From Rhizobacter sp. (GTDB taxonomy: Bacteria > Pseudomonadota > Gammaproteobacteria > Burkholderiales > Burkholderiaceae_C), in NCBI GenBank assembly GCA_025350965.1, contig JANXWV010000055.1:16134-80133 (forward strand): a stretch of 64,000 bases of DNA, given 5' to 3'. Below are positions 16,537-23,892 of the stretch, one piece after another. Within the stretch, counting starts at the first letter, position 1. Every line of letters begins with the position of its first letter. The position numbers were made by a program, and so were the translations under genes. The notes beneath the pieces were generated by a model, which saw nothing but the letters and a program-made list of their open reading frames with translations, did not search any database and had not been told where the DNA came from.

Positions 16537-17382
16537 TTGAACGCCTTCGCCTCGCCCCACCCTGCCCCGCTGGCCCACGCGCCGCGTGACCTGGCCGCGT
16601 GGGCAGCGCACCTGCTCAGCGCCGACGTCCCGGTGCTCGCCGAGACCGCCGAGGCGCTGGAAGCGCTGCGCGCCAACGAAGACCTGGTCGACGCCAACAG
16701 CCTCGGCGAGCTGATCGCCAGCGACCCGCTGATGACGCTCAAGCTGCTGGCCTACGCCTGCACCCACCGCAGCGCGCGCATGGTCACCGACACCGAAACC
16801 GTGATCGCCGCACTGGTGATGATGGGCATCGGCCCGTTCTTTCGCGCCTTCGGCCCGCAACCCACCGTGGAAGACTGGCTCGCCGACCAGCCCGAGGCAC
16901 TGGCCGGCCTGCAGGAAACGCTGCGCCGCTGCCACCGCGCCGCGAACTTCGCGCTCGGCTTTGCGGTGCACCGCATGGACCACGACGCGCCGGTGATCCA
17001 CGCGGCCGCTCTGCTGCACGACTTTGCCGACCTGCTGGTGTGGTGCCATGCACCGGCGCTTGCACTGGCGATTCGCGCCCAACAAGACGCCGACCCGACC
17101 CTGCGGTCCAGCGCCGCGCAGCTGGCGGTGCTGCACATCGAGCTGCACGACCTGCAACAGGCCTTGATGAAAGCCTGGCGCCTGCCGGAGCTGCTGGTGC
17201 GAATCAGCGACGACCGCCACGCCGAGCACCCGAGCGTGCGCAGCGTGACGCTCGCGCTGCGCCTGGCGCGACACACCGCGCACGGCTGGGACAACCCGGC
17301 CATTCCCGACGACGTGGCCGAGATTGCGGCATTGCTCAACATCTCCGCAGCCGCCACGCTACAGCTGCTGCAGGAAGCGTGA
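16537..17382 (+). CDS. HDOD domain protein
   Basis: A 281-residue protein made almost wholly of one HDOD domain. The pattern is LLSADVPVLAETAEALEALR, then LGELIASDPLMTLKLLAYA, then VIAALVMMGIGPFF, and later VIHAAALLHDFADLLVW. The metal-binding HD of true HD phosphohydrolases is not preserved as a full motif, as is normal for HDOD, so a signalling or scaffolding role is expected rather than catalysis. No second domain is attached. The start appears to be TTG at 16537, since no ATG or GTG lies in frame before the domain. MscS follows on the same strand after 122 bp. Confidence 0.85.
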   Translation: MNAFASPHPAPLAHAPRDLAAWAAHLLSADVPVLAETAEALEALRANEDLVDANSLGELIASDPLMTLKLLAYACTHRSARMVTDTETVIAALVMMGIGPFFRAFGPQPTVEDWLADQPEALAGLQETLRRCHRAANFALGFAVHRMDHDAPVIHAAALLHDFADLLVWCHAPALALAIRAQQDADPTLRSSAAQLAVLHIELHDLQQALMKAWRLPELLVRISDDRHAEHPSVRSVTLALRLARHTAHGWDNPAIPDDVAEIAALLNISAAATLQLLQEA

Positions 17383-17504
17383 CGGCTGCGCGAGCGCGGC
17401 AGTTTTAGGGGCTGGCCAAACCGGCCGGGCCGGGGACACTTCGAGCTGAACGCAAGCAAATGCATGCACCGCACGAAACCCCATTCCCGAGAAGGCCCGC
17501 CCCC

Positions 17505-18317
17505 ATGGACATCAGCGCATTCAAGCTCTTCCTGAGCACCACCGCCACCGAACTTGCGATCAAGGTGCTGGCGGCCATCGTCTTCTGGGTGGTCGGGCGC
17601 TGGATCATCCACCGGGTCATCAGCCTGGTGCAGGCCGGCATGACACGCAACAGCGTCGACCCCACGCTCACCAAGTACCTGGGCTCGATCATCGCCATCG
17701 CGCTGAACGTGGCGCTGGCGCTCGGCATCCTCGGCTATTTCGGCATCCAGACGACCTCGTTCGCGGCCATGCTGGCGGGTGCGGGCGTGGCCATCGGCGC
17801 GGCCTGGAGCGGGCTGCTCGGCAACTTCGCTGCGGGCGCGTTCATGCTGATCCTGCGGCCGTTCAAGGTCGGTGACTTCGTCAGCGTGGCCGGCGTGGTC
17901 GGCACGGTGCGCGAATTGGGCCTGTTCGGCACCACGATGGTCACGCCCGACAACGTGATGACCATCGTCGGCAACGGCAAGATTTTCGGCGACACGATCC
18001 AGAACTTCTCGGCCCTGCCGCTGCGCCGGGTGGAGCGCGTGGCGCAACTGGCCAACGGGGTCGACGCGCTCGACGCGATCGCGCGCCTGAAGGCTGCGGT
18101 CGCGGCGATTCCGAACGTGTCGGCCACCATGCCGCCCGAAGTGAACCTGCTCGACATGAAGCTGGAAGGCCCGCAGATCGCGGTGCGGCCCTACACCCAC
18201 ACCGACCACTACTGGCAGGTCTACTTCGACACCAATGAAGCCATCGTGCGCGTCTGCGTCGAGGCCGGGTGGCCCGTGCCCGCCGGCACGCAGATTCACC
18301 GCAACGTGGCGGGGTGA
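17505..18317 (+). CDS. Small-conductance mechanosensitive channel (MscS family)
   Basis: A 270-residue MscS channel, close to the 286 of E. coli MscS. It has three N-terminal membrane segments (LAIKVLAAIVFWVVGRWII, about residue 16 on; IIAIALNVALALGILGYFGI; and the Gly/Ala-rich pore helix LAGAGVAIGAAWSGLLGNFAAG). These are followed by LILRPFKVGDFVSVAGVVGTVRELGLF, the conserved start of the cytosolic beta domain, and a C-terminal alpha/beta cage. It releases solutes on hypo-osmotic shock. The ATG follows GAGAAGG at moderate distance. It converges with the Lrp gene, with 13 bp between stops. Confidence 0.95.
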   Translation: MDISAFKLFLSTTATELAIKVLAAIVFWVVGRWIIHRVISLVQAGMTRNSVDPTLTKYLGSIIAIALNVALALGILGYFGIQTTSFAAMLAGAGVAIGAAWSGLLGNFAAGAFMLILRPFKVGDFVSVAGVVGTVRELGLFGTTMVTPDNVMTIVGNGKIFGDTIQNFSALPLRRVERVAQLANGVDALDAIARLKAAVAAIPNVSATMPPEVNLLDMKLEGPQIAVRPYTHTDHYWQVYFDTNEAIVRVCVEAGWPVPAGTQIHRNVAG

Positions 18318-18330
18318 TTCAAGCGCCGGC

Positions 18331-18813
18331 TCACACCGGCACAGCCGTGGTGTTCTTGACCCGATCAAGCACGAAGCTCGTCTTGCAGTCTTCGACGCTC
18401 GGGTGCTTGAGCAGCGTGTCCATGATGAAGCGCGAGTAGTGCGCCATGTCTTGCACGACCACGCGCAGCAGGTAGTCCATCTCGCCGGTCAGCGCGGCGC
18501 ATTCCACCACCTCGGGCCAGGCCTGCACCGAAGCACGGAACAGGTCCATCGGGTTGCGCTTGTGCACCTCGGAGTGCTTCTCGAGCCGCACGTTGAGGTA
18601 GGCCGTCAGGCCCCAGCCCACGCGCTCGGGCGACACGATCGCCACATAGCCCTTGATCACGCCCGACTCTTCGAGCCGCTTGACCCGACGCAGCGTTGCC
18701 GATGGCGACAGGCTGACTTGCGCCGCCAGCTGGTCGTAGATCATCCGGCCATCCGCTTGCAACGCGCGAAGAATGCGCCGATCAATCGCGTCGAGCTGTT
18801 CTGCGGTTTCCAT
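18331..18813 (-). CDS. Lrp/AsnC family transcriptional regulator
   Basis: A 160-residue regulator with an N-terminal winged helix (LDAIDRRILRALQADGRMIYDQLA, recognition helix SLSPSATLRRVKRLEESGVI, about residues 6-55) and a C-terminal RAM ligand-binding domain (LTGEMDYLLRVVVQDMAHY). The family responds to amino acids. It is divergently transcribed from hpd-phhA across 137 bp, so control of phenylalanine/tyrosine breakdown by an aromatic amino acid is the natural inference. METAEQ at 18813 is taken as start; the frame reaches 18870 but the added residues are not family-like. Confidence 0.93.
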   Translation of the reverse strand: METAEQLDAIDRRILRALQADGRMIYDQLAAQVSLSPSATLRRVKRLEESGVIKGYVAIVSPERVGWGLTAYLNVRLEKHSEVHKRNPMDLFRASVQAWPEVVECAALTGEMDYLLRVVVQDMAHYSRFIMDTLLKHPSVEDCKTSFVLDRVKNTTAVPV

Positions 18814-18823
18814 GTTTTGAATT

Positions 18824-18874
18824 TTGCAGTAAACCTGCGTTGCGGTGCATTCCGCGGCCTGAACTTGCAATAAA
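18824..18874. promoter_or_regulatory. Direct repeats TTGCARTAAA in the lrp-hpd divergent region
   Basis: TTGCAGTAAA (18824-18833) and TTGCAATAAA (18865-18874) are direct repeats whose starts are 41 bp apart, close to four helical turns. They stand between the divergent Lrp-type gene and hpd, the spacing expected for an oligomeric Lrp-type regulator bound to one DNA face. Binding is inferred, not shown. Confidence 0.4.
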
Positions 18875-18950
18875 GCAGCGGGCCGCCCAACCTAAAGTGT
18901 GCGCAGCCGCCGCAGCCTGCGGCCCCACTTCAAAGCGCGACGGAGCCAGC

Positions 18951-20066
18951 ATGCAATTCACTCCCTGGGACAACCCGATGGGCACCGACGGATTCGAGTT
19001 CGTGGAGTACGCCGCACCCGACCCCGTGGCGCTCGGCCGCCTGTTCGAGACGATGGGCTTCGCGGCCATCGCGAAGCACCGCACGAAGAACGTCACGCTG
19101 TACCGGCAGGGCGATGTCAACTTCATCATCAACGCCGAGCCCAACTCGTTCGCGCAGCGCTTTGCGCGCCAGCACGGCCCGAGCGTGTGCGCGATGGCGT
19201 TCCGCGTGAACGACGCCAAGCAGGCCTACGAGCGCGCGCTCGACCTCGGCGCCTGGGGCTTCGACAACCACACCGGGCCGATGGAGCTGAACGTGCCCGC
19301 GATCAAGGGCATCGGCGACAGCCTGATCTACTTCGTCGACCGTTGGCATGGCAAGGGCGGTGCGGCAGCGGGCGCCATCGGCAACATCAGCATCTACGAC
19401 GTGGACTTCATGCCCATCGAAGGCGCCGTGGCCCAGCCGGCCGGCAGCGGCCTGACCTACATCGACCACCTGACGCACAACGTGCATCGTGGCCGCATGA
19501 AGGAGTGGGCCGACTTTTACGAGCGGCTGTTCAACTTCCGCGAGGTGCGCTACTTCGACATCGAAGGCAAGCTCACGGGCCTGAAGAGCAAGGCCATGAC
19601 GAGCCCGTGCGGCAAGATCCGCATCCCGATCAACGAGAGTTCCGACGACAAGAGCCAGATCGCCGAGTACCTGGACCTGTACCACGGCGAAGGCATCCAG
19701 CACATCGCGATGGGCACCGACGACATCTATGCGGCGGTCGGGAACATGCGCGCCAGCGGCGTGATGTTCCAGGACACCATCGCGACCTACTACGACCTGA
19801 TCGACAAGCGCCTGCCCGCGCACGGCGAGAACGTGGAAGAGCTCAAGCGCCTGCGCATCCTGATCGACGGCGCCACGCACCAGGGCGCACCGAACGAATT
19901 GTTGTTGCAGATCTTCACGCAGACCGTCATCGGGCCGATCTTCTTCGAGATCATTCAGCGCAAGGGCGATCAAGGCTTCGGTGAGGGCAACTTCCGCGCG
20001 CTGTTCGAGAGCATCGAACTCGACCAGGTGCGGCGCGGCGTGCTCAGCGCCGAGCCAGCGCGGTGA
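18951..20066 (+). CDS. hpd: 4-hydroxyphenylpyruvate dioxygenase
   Basis: Hpd converts 4-hydroxyphenylpyruvate to homogentisate with Fe(II) and O2, the second step of tyrosine catabolism. The 371-residue product has two vicinal-oxygen-chelate domains. The expected iron ligands are a His in TYIDHLTHNVHRG, a His in GEGIQHIAMGTDDIY and a Glu in GPIFFEIIQRKGDQGFGEGNF near the C-terminus. It forms an operon with phhA, whose ATG lies four bases after the hpd stop. It is divergent from an Lrp-type regulator. An earlier in-frame ATG at 18840 gives a non-homologous extension and was not used. Confidence 0.97.
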   Translation: MQFTPWDNPMGTDGFEFVEYAAPDPVALGRLFETMGFAAIAKHRTKNVTLYRQGDVNFIINAEPNSFAQRFARQHGPSVCAMAFRVNDAKQAYERALDLGAWGFDNHTGPMELNVPAIKGIGDSLIYFVDRWHGKGGAAAGAIGNISIYDVDFMPIEGAVAQPAGSGLTYIDHLTHNVHRGRMKEWADFYERLFNFREVRYFDIEGKLTGLKSKAMTSPCGKIRIPINESSDDKSQIAEYLDLYHGEGIQHIAMGTDDIYAAVGNMRASGVMFQDTIATYYDLIDKRLPAHGENVEELKRLRILIDGATHQGAPNELLLQIFTQTVIGPIFFEIIQRKGDQGFGEGNFRALFESIELDQVRRGVLSAEPAR

Positions 20067-20070
20067 CCCC

Positions 20071-20967
20071 ATGAGCCCTGTCACCTCGGCGACCGCCGGC
20101 ATGCCCGCACGCAGCGTCAACATCGGCGCCGCGCCGGTGACCTACGGGCAGGGCGACCGCACCCCGCGCGGCGACTATGCCGGCGCGCGGCCCGATTACA
20201 CCAGCGAGCAGAACTGGGCCGCCTACACCGCCGCCGACCACGACCTGTACCGCCGCCTTTACGAGCGCCAGGCCACGCAGCTGCCCGGCCTGGCCTGCCA
20301 GGAGTTCATCGACGCGGTGCAGTTCCTCGGCGCGCCCACGCACATCCCGCGCTTCGAGGCGCTGAGCGAACGCGTCTACAAGGCAACGAAGTGGGAAGTG
20401 GTGACTGTCCCGGGGCTGATCCCGGAAGAGGCTTTCTTCTCGCTGCTGAGCCAGCGCCGGTTCCCGGTCACGGGCTGGATACGGAAGCCCGAGGAGTTCG
20501 ACTACGTGGTCGAGCCCGATGTGTTCCACGACCTGTTCGGCCACGTGCCGCTGCTGTTCAACCCGATGTTCGCCGACTACATGCAGGCCTACGGCGCGGG
20601 TGGCCTGAAGGCGAGCCGGCTGGAGTCGTGCGAGTACCTCGCGCGCTTGTACTGGTACACGGTCGAGTTCGGGTTGATCGCAACACCCGCGGGCCTGCGC
20701 GCTTTCGGGGCGGGCATCTTGTCATCGGCCGGCGAATTGCGGCACAGCGTCACCAGTGCGCAACCGCAGCGCCTGGGGTTCGACCTCGAACGCATCATGC
20801 GCACGCGCTACAAGATCGACACCTTCCAGACAACCTACTTCGTGGTCGACTCTTTCCGCCAGTTGTTCGACGCCACCGCGCCCGACTTCACGCCGGTGTA
20901 CGAGCGCGTGGGCGATGCCGGTGAGTTGGCGGCCGAGGCACGGCTTGAGACCGACAGGGTCTACTGA
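20071..20967 (+). CDS. phhA: Phenylalanine 4-monooxygenase
   Basis: A pterin-dependent hydroxylase converting phenylalanine to tyrosine. The 298-residue monodomain bacterial form carries the iron triad in FHDLFGHVPLL (two His) and in YWYTVEFGL (Glu), plus the pterin-site region VPGLIPEEAFFSLLSQRRFPVT. With hpd four bases upstream, the operon takes phenylalanine through tyrosine (after transamination) to homogentisate. No pterin-carbinolamine dehydratase gene (phhB) is in the window. Start 20071 is preferred for its close coupling to hpd; the ATG at 20101 is a shorter alternative. Confidence 0.96.
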   Translation: MSPVTSATAGMPARSVNIGAAPVTYGQGDRTPRGDYAGARPDYTSEQNWAAYTAADHDLYRRLYERQATQLPGLACQEFIDAVQFLGAPTHIPRFEALSERVYKATKWEVVTVPGLIPEEAFFSLLSQRRFPVTGWIRKPEEFDYVVEPDVFHDLFGHVPLLFNPMFADYMQAYGAGGLKASRLESCEYLARLYWYTVEFGLIATPAGLRAFGAGILSSAGELRHSVTSAQPQRLGFDLERIMRTRYKIDTFQTTYFVVDSFRQLFDATAPDFTPVYERVGDAGELAAEARLETDRVY

Positions 20968-20980
20968 TCGGGCAGTCAGT

Positions 20981-21895
20981 TCAGGTTCCAGCCGGCACCG
21001 GCTGCAACCACGCCTGCACCTCACTGAATACTGCGGCGTGAAACGCCATCTGCACGTGCGCGGTGCCGGCGATGTGCCGGTTGTCGGCACCGGGCAAGGT
21101 GGCGGTGAGCGCGGGGAACACGATGTTGTCGCAATGCCCGTAGAAGCACGTGAAGTGGCGGAACGCAGCCTGCTCGCCGCTTGACTCGGACCGGTTCAAC
21201 CACGCGCTGTTCAGACGCATTTGCCGGCCATTGCGCGTGAGCGCGAAGCGCGCCAGCCACGTGCCCTGGTGCGGCGTGCCGACGGTGACGAGGCGGTGCA
21301 CGCGCCCATGGTTGGCGCTGTCACGCAGCCACGCGCGCATCGCCAGGCCACCCATGCTGTGGCCGACGATCACCGGCGGCATTTGCGTACACGCTTCGAG
21401 TTGGCGAACGCCTTCGTCGATGGCGCCGGTGTAGTCGTCGAGCGAGCCGAACACCGGCTCCAGGTTGACCGCGACGAACGGAATGCCCTGCGCGCGCAGG
21501 CGTTGCATCCACGGGTTCCACAGGCCCCGGTTGCAAGCGAAGCCGTGCACCAGCAGCACACCGCGCTGGCCACTGCGCGCGGCGAGCAGCAGGTCGGGCT
21601 CGGTGTTCGAGCAGAACGGCTGGCGCCAGAAAAACACCTTCGGCGCTTCCTGCACCTCGGCCCACCACGCGGCCAGCAACTGGTGCGCGCTCGGCACGGG
21701 CACTGAGGGCGCAGCGCGACCGATGAAGCCGAGCAGCACGAACTCCAGGCCCAGGAACCCGGCGTAGCCGAAGGCGATCGACACAACGCCGGCCGCAGCC
21801 CAGAACGGGTGGCCGGCACGAATGAACCAAGCGGCCCACGCGAGGCACGCCATCAGCAAAAGGAACACCGTGATTTGCTGAAGACGGGCAAGCAT
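20981..21895 (-). CDS. Membrane-anchored alpha/beta hydrolase (lipase-like)
   Basis: A 304-residue protein with two N-terminal hydrophobic segments (about residues 8-24 and 31-58) and an alpha/beta-hydrolase domain. The oxyanion strand is GVLLVHGFACNRGLW. The nucleophile elbow is VGHSMGG with Ser180. The acidic and His members probably lie in NIVFPALTATLPGADNR and GTAHVQMAFH. It resembles esterases/triacylglycerol lipases, with the active site probably facing the periplasm. The substrate is unknown. It converges with phhA and is divergent, with a 57-bp gap, from a conserved unknown gene. Confidence 0.87.
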   Translation of the reverse strand: MLARLQQITVFLLLMACLAWAAWFIRAGHPFWAAAGVVSIAFGYAGFLGLEFVLLGFIGRAAPSVPVPSAHQLLAAWWAEVQEAPKVFFWRQPFCSNTEPDLLLAARSGQRGVLLVHGFACNRGLWNPWMQRLRAQGIPFVAVNLEPVFGSLDDYTGAIDEGVRQLEACTQMPPVIVGHSMGGLAMRAWLRDSANHGRVHRLVTVGTPHQGTWLARFALTRNGRQMRLNSAWLNRSESSGEQAAFRHFTCFYGHCDNIVFPALTATLPGADNRHIAGTAHVQMAFHAAVFSEVQAWLQPVPAGT

Positions 21896-21952
21896 GCGGC
21901 ATGCTAACGCCGCATACAGCCCCAGAGCGCCCCATGCGGCAGACTCCCGGCC

Positions 21953-22759
21953 ATGCCGCTCAGCCCCGCCTCGATCCACCACAGCCTGCAGCTGGTTCAC
22001 GACGAACGCACCCGCCGCGTTGCGACAGTCGGCCTCGCGGAACGCGTGCAAGCGGTCAAGGCCTACCAGCAGCAGCGGTTCGCGCACACCTATGCCGACA
22101 TGCTCGCCTCGAAGCGCTACCGGCCCGCGTCGCAGTTCTTTCTGGACGAGCTCTACGGCCCCGGGGACTTCCATGTTCGCGACCAGCAGTTCGCGCGCGT
22201 GGTGCCGACGCTGACGCGCGTCTTCCCGACCGACATCGTGCGCACGGTGGCCATGCTGGCGCAGCTGCATGCGTTGTCGGAGCGGCTCGACTCGGTCATG
22301 GGCGAGGCACTGGACCGTGAGCCGGTCACTGCCCTCGCGTATGCATTGGCGTGGCAGGCCACAGGCCAGCGCAGCGACCGCACCGAGCAGATCACGCTCA
22401 CGGTTCGGGTGGCGGGGAGCCTGGACCTGATCACGCAGCGGCGCTGGATTCGCGGCAGCCTGCGCCTCATGCGAGCCGCCGCGCAGGCGGCCGGCCTGGG
22501 CCAACTGCAGGCCTTTCTGGAAGCCGGGTTCGACGCGTTCAAGGCGATGGACGGCGCGGCGGGGTTCATCGCCGCCATCGAGGAACGCGAGGGGCTGTTG
22601 GCGGCTGCACTCTTCGATGCGGGCATCAAGCCCAGGCGTGCGAGCGCGTTGCCGGCGGACTTGCTCGCCTTGCTGCCGCCCGATACCGTGTTGTCTGCGC
22701 CTCTTGGACTTGCCCCATCTCGCCCCGGGAGAGGGGGCAAGACAGGCTCAGGCGGCTAA
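21953..22759 (+). CDS. Conserved hypothetical protein with FFLDELYGP motif
   Basis: A 268-residue, largely helical soluble protein. Characteristic segments are [20 protein letters not shown], then [20 protein letters not shown], and [18 protein letters not shown] recognise the Q-R-F-x-x-x-Y-x-D and F-F-L-x-x-L-Y-G-P-x-D pattern from uncharacterised proteobacterial proteins but know no function. The last roughly 20 residues ([18 protein letters not shown]) are encoded by a hairpin repeat (22709-22741) and look appended. The gene overlaps the end of convergent rpe by 12 bp. Confidence 0.75.
   Translation: MPLSPASIHHSLQLVHDERTRRVATVGLAERVQAVKAYQQQRFAHTYADMLASKRYRPASQFFLDELYGPGDFHVRDQQFARVVPTLTRVFPTDIVRTVAMLAQLHALSERLDSVMGEALDREPVTALAYALAWQATGQRSDRTEQITLTVRVAGSLDLITQRRWIRGSLRLMRAAAQAAGLGQLQAFLEAGFDAFKAMDGAAGFIAAIEEREGLLAAALFDAGIKPRRASALPADLLALLPPDTVLSAPLGLAPSRPGRGGKTGSGG
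22709..22741. repeat. Hairpin element at the end of the 21953 gene
   Basis: CTTGCCCC (22709-22716) pairs with GGGGCAAG (end 22741), with an inner CTC/GAG stem around GCCCCGG. It resembles the CCCTCTCCC/GGGAGAG hairpins at 54093-54149. It is translated as the tail of the 268-residue protein and sits just before the rpe stop, so it may act as a bidirectional transcript end. Confidence 0.55.
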
Positions 22760-23428
22760 GTGGGCCCGCATCTTGTCGATCACCGCCTTGTAATCCGGCT
22801 GCCCGAAGATCGCACTGCCCGCCACAAACGTATCGGCACCAGCATCGGCGGCCGCTCGGATGTTGTCGGCCTTGATGCCGCCGTCCACTTCGAGGCAGAT
22901 GTTGCGCCCGCTCGCTTCGATCAGTCGGCGTATCTGCTCGATCTTCTTCAGCGCACCGGGGATGAAACTCTGCCCGCCGAAGCCGGGGTTCACGCTCATC
23001 ACGAGGATCAGGTCGAGTTGGTCGAGGGTCCACTCGAGCACGTCGAGCGGCTCGGCCGGGTTGAACACCAGGCCCGGGCTGCAGCCGGCACTCCGGATGA
23101 CCTGCAGCGTGCGGTCGACGTGCTGGCTCGCGTCGGGGTGGAAGCTGATGCGGTCGGCACCGGCCTTCGCGAACTCGAGCGCGAGCGCGTCCACCGGCTG
23201 CACCATCAGGTGCACGTCGATGGGTACCTTCGTGCCATCGGCGCGCACCGCGTGTTTGCGCAGCGCCGCGCACACCATCGGGCCGAAGCTCAGGTTCGGC
23301 ACGTAGTGGTTGTCCATCACGTCGAAGTGAATCCAGTCGGCGCCGGCTGCGATCACGTCGCGAAGCTCGTCGCCCAGGCGGGCGAAATCGGCAGACAGGA
23401 TGCTGGGAGCGATTCGGTAGCTGCACAT
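22748..23428 (-). CDS. rpe: Ribulose-phosphate 3-epimerase
   Basis: Rpe interconverts ribulose 5-phosphate and xylulose 5-phosphate in the pentose phosphate or Calvin cycles. The 226-residue TIM barrel starts [19 protein letters not shown] and has the metal/catalytic segments [54 protein letters not shown] and the phosphate loop FVAGSAIFG. No other Calvin-cycle or pentose-phosphate gene adjoins it, so a general metabolic role is likely. It is divergent from apaG across 74 bp. Confidence 0.97.
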   Translation of the reverse strand: MCSYRIAPSILSADFARLGDELRDVIAAGADWIHFDVMDNHYVPNLSFGPMVCAALRKHAVRADGTKVPIDVHLMVQPVDALALEFAKAGADRISFHPDASQHVDRTLQVIRSAGCSPGLVFNPAEPLDVLEWTLDQLDLILVMSVNPGFGGQSFIPGALKKIEQIRRLIEASGRNICLEVDGGIKADNIRAAADAGADTFVAGSAIFGQPDYKAVIDKMRAHLAA

Positions 23429-23502
23429 GGTGTGACACCTTGGTTTGGAGCGATTCTAGGAGGCGCATCCAAGGTCAAAGTCGGCTCCCTAGAATGCGCC
23501 GC

Positions 23503-23892
23503 ATGTCGAACGCCGAATCCCCCAAGACCGAATTCACCAGCACGGTGGCCGTGCGCCACTTGCCCGAGCAGACCGACGCCGCGAAAGGCCAGTACGCGTT
23601 CGCCTACACCGTGACCATCCGCAACACCGGCACGGTGACCGGGCAGCTCATCGCGCGCCACTGGATCATCACCGACGCGAACGGCCACACCGATGAAGTG
23701 CGCGGCCTCGCTGTGGTGGGCCACCAGCCCGTGCTCAAGCCCGGCGAGGTGTTCGAGTACACCAGCGGCACCCGCCTGCCCACGCCGCAGGGCACCATGC
23801 GCGGCACGTTCTTCTGCATCACCGAAGACGCGCGCGCCTTCAACGCGGTCGTTCCCGAGTTCGGCCTGACCATCGCTTCGGCGCTGCACTGA
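23503..23892 (+). CDS. apaG: ApaG protein
   Basis: A 129-residue ApaG with the immunoglobulin-like fold: FTSTVAVRHLPEQ, YTVTIRNTGTVTGQLIARHWIITDANG, VVGHQPVLKPGEVFEYTSG and TPQGTMRGTFFC. ApaG is linked in several bacteria to diadenosine-tetraphosphate/cobalt-magnesium phenotypes, but its molecular role is unclear. TAGAAT at 23490-23495 ends seven bases before the ATG with no Shine-Dalgarno between, so the message may be leaderless. Its TGA shares a base with the ATG of the next gene (TGATG at 23890-23894), implying translational coupling. Confidence 0.95.
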   Translation: MSNAESPKTEFTSTVAVRHLPEQTDAAKGQYAFAYTVTIRNTGTVTGQLIARHWIITDANGHTDEVRGLAVVGHQPVLKPGEVFEYTSGTRLPTPQGTMRGTFFCITEDARAFNAVVPEFGLTIASALH

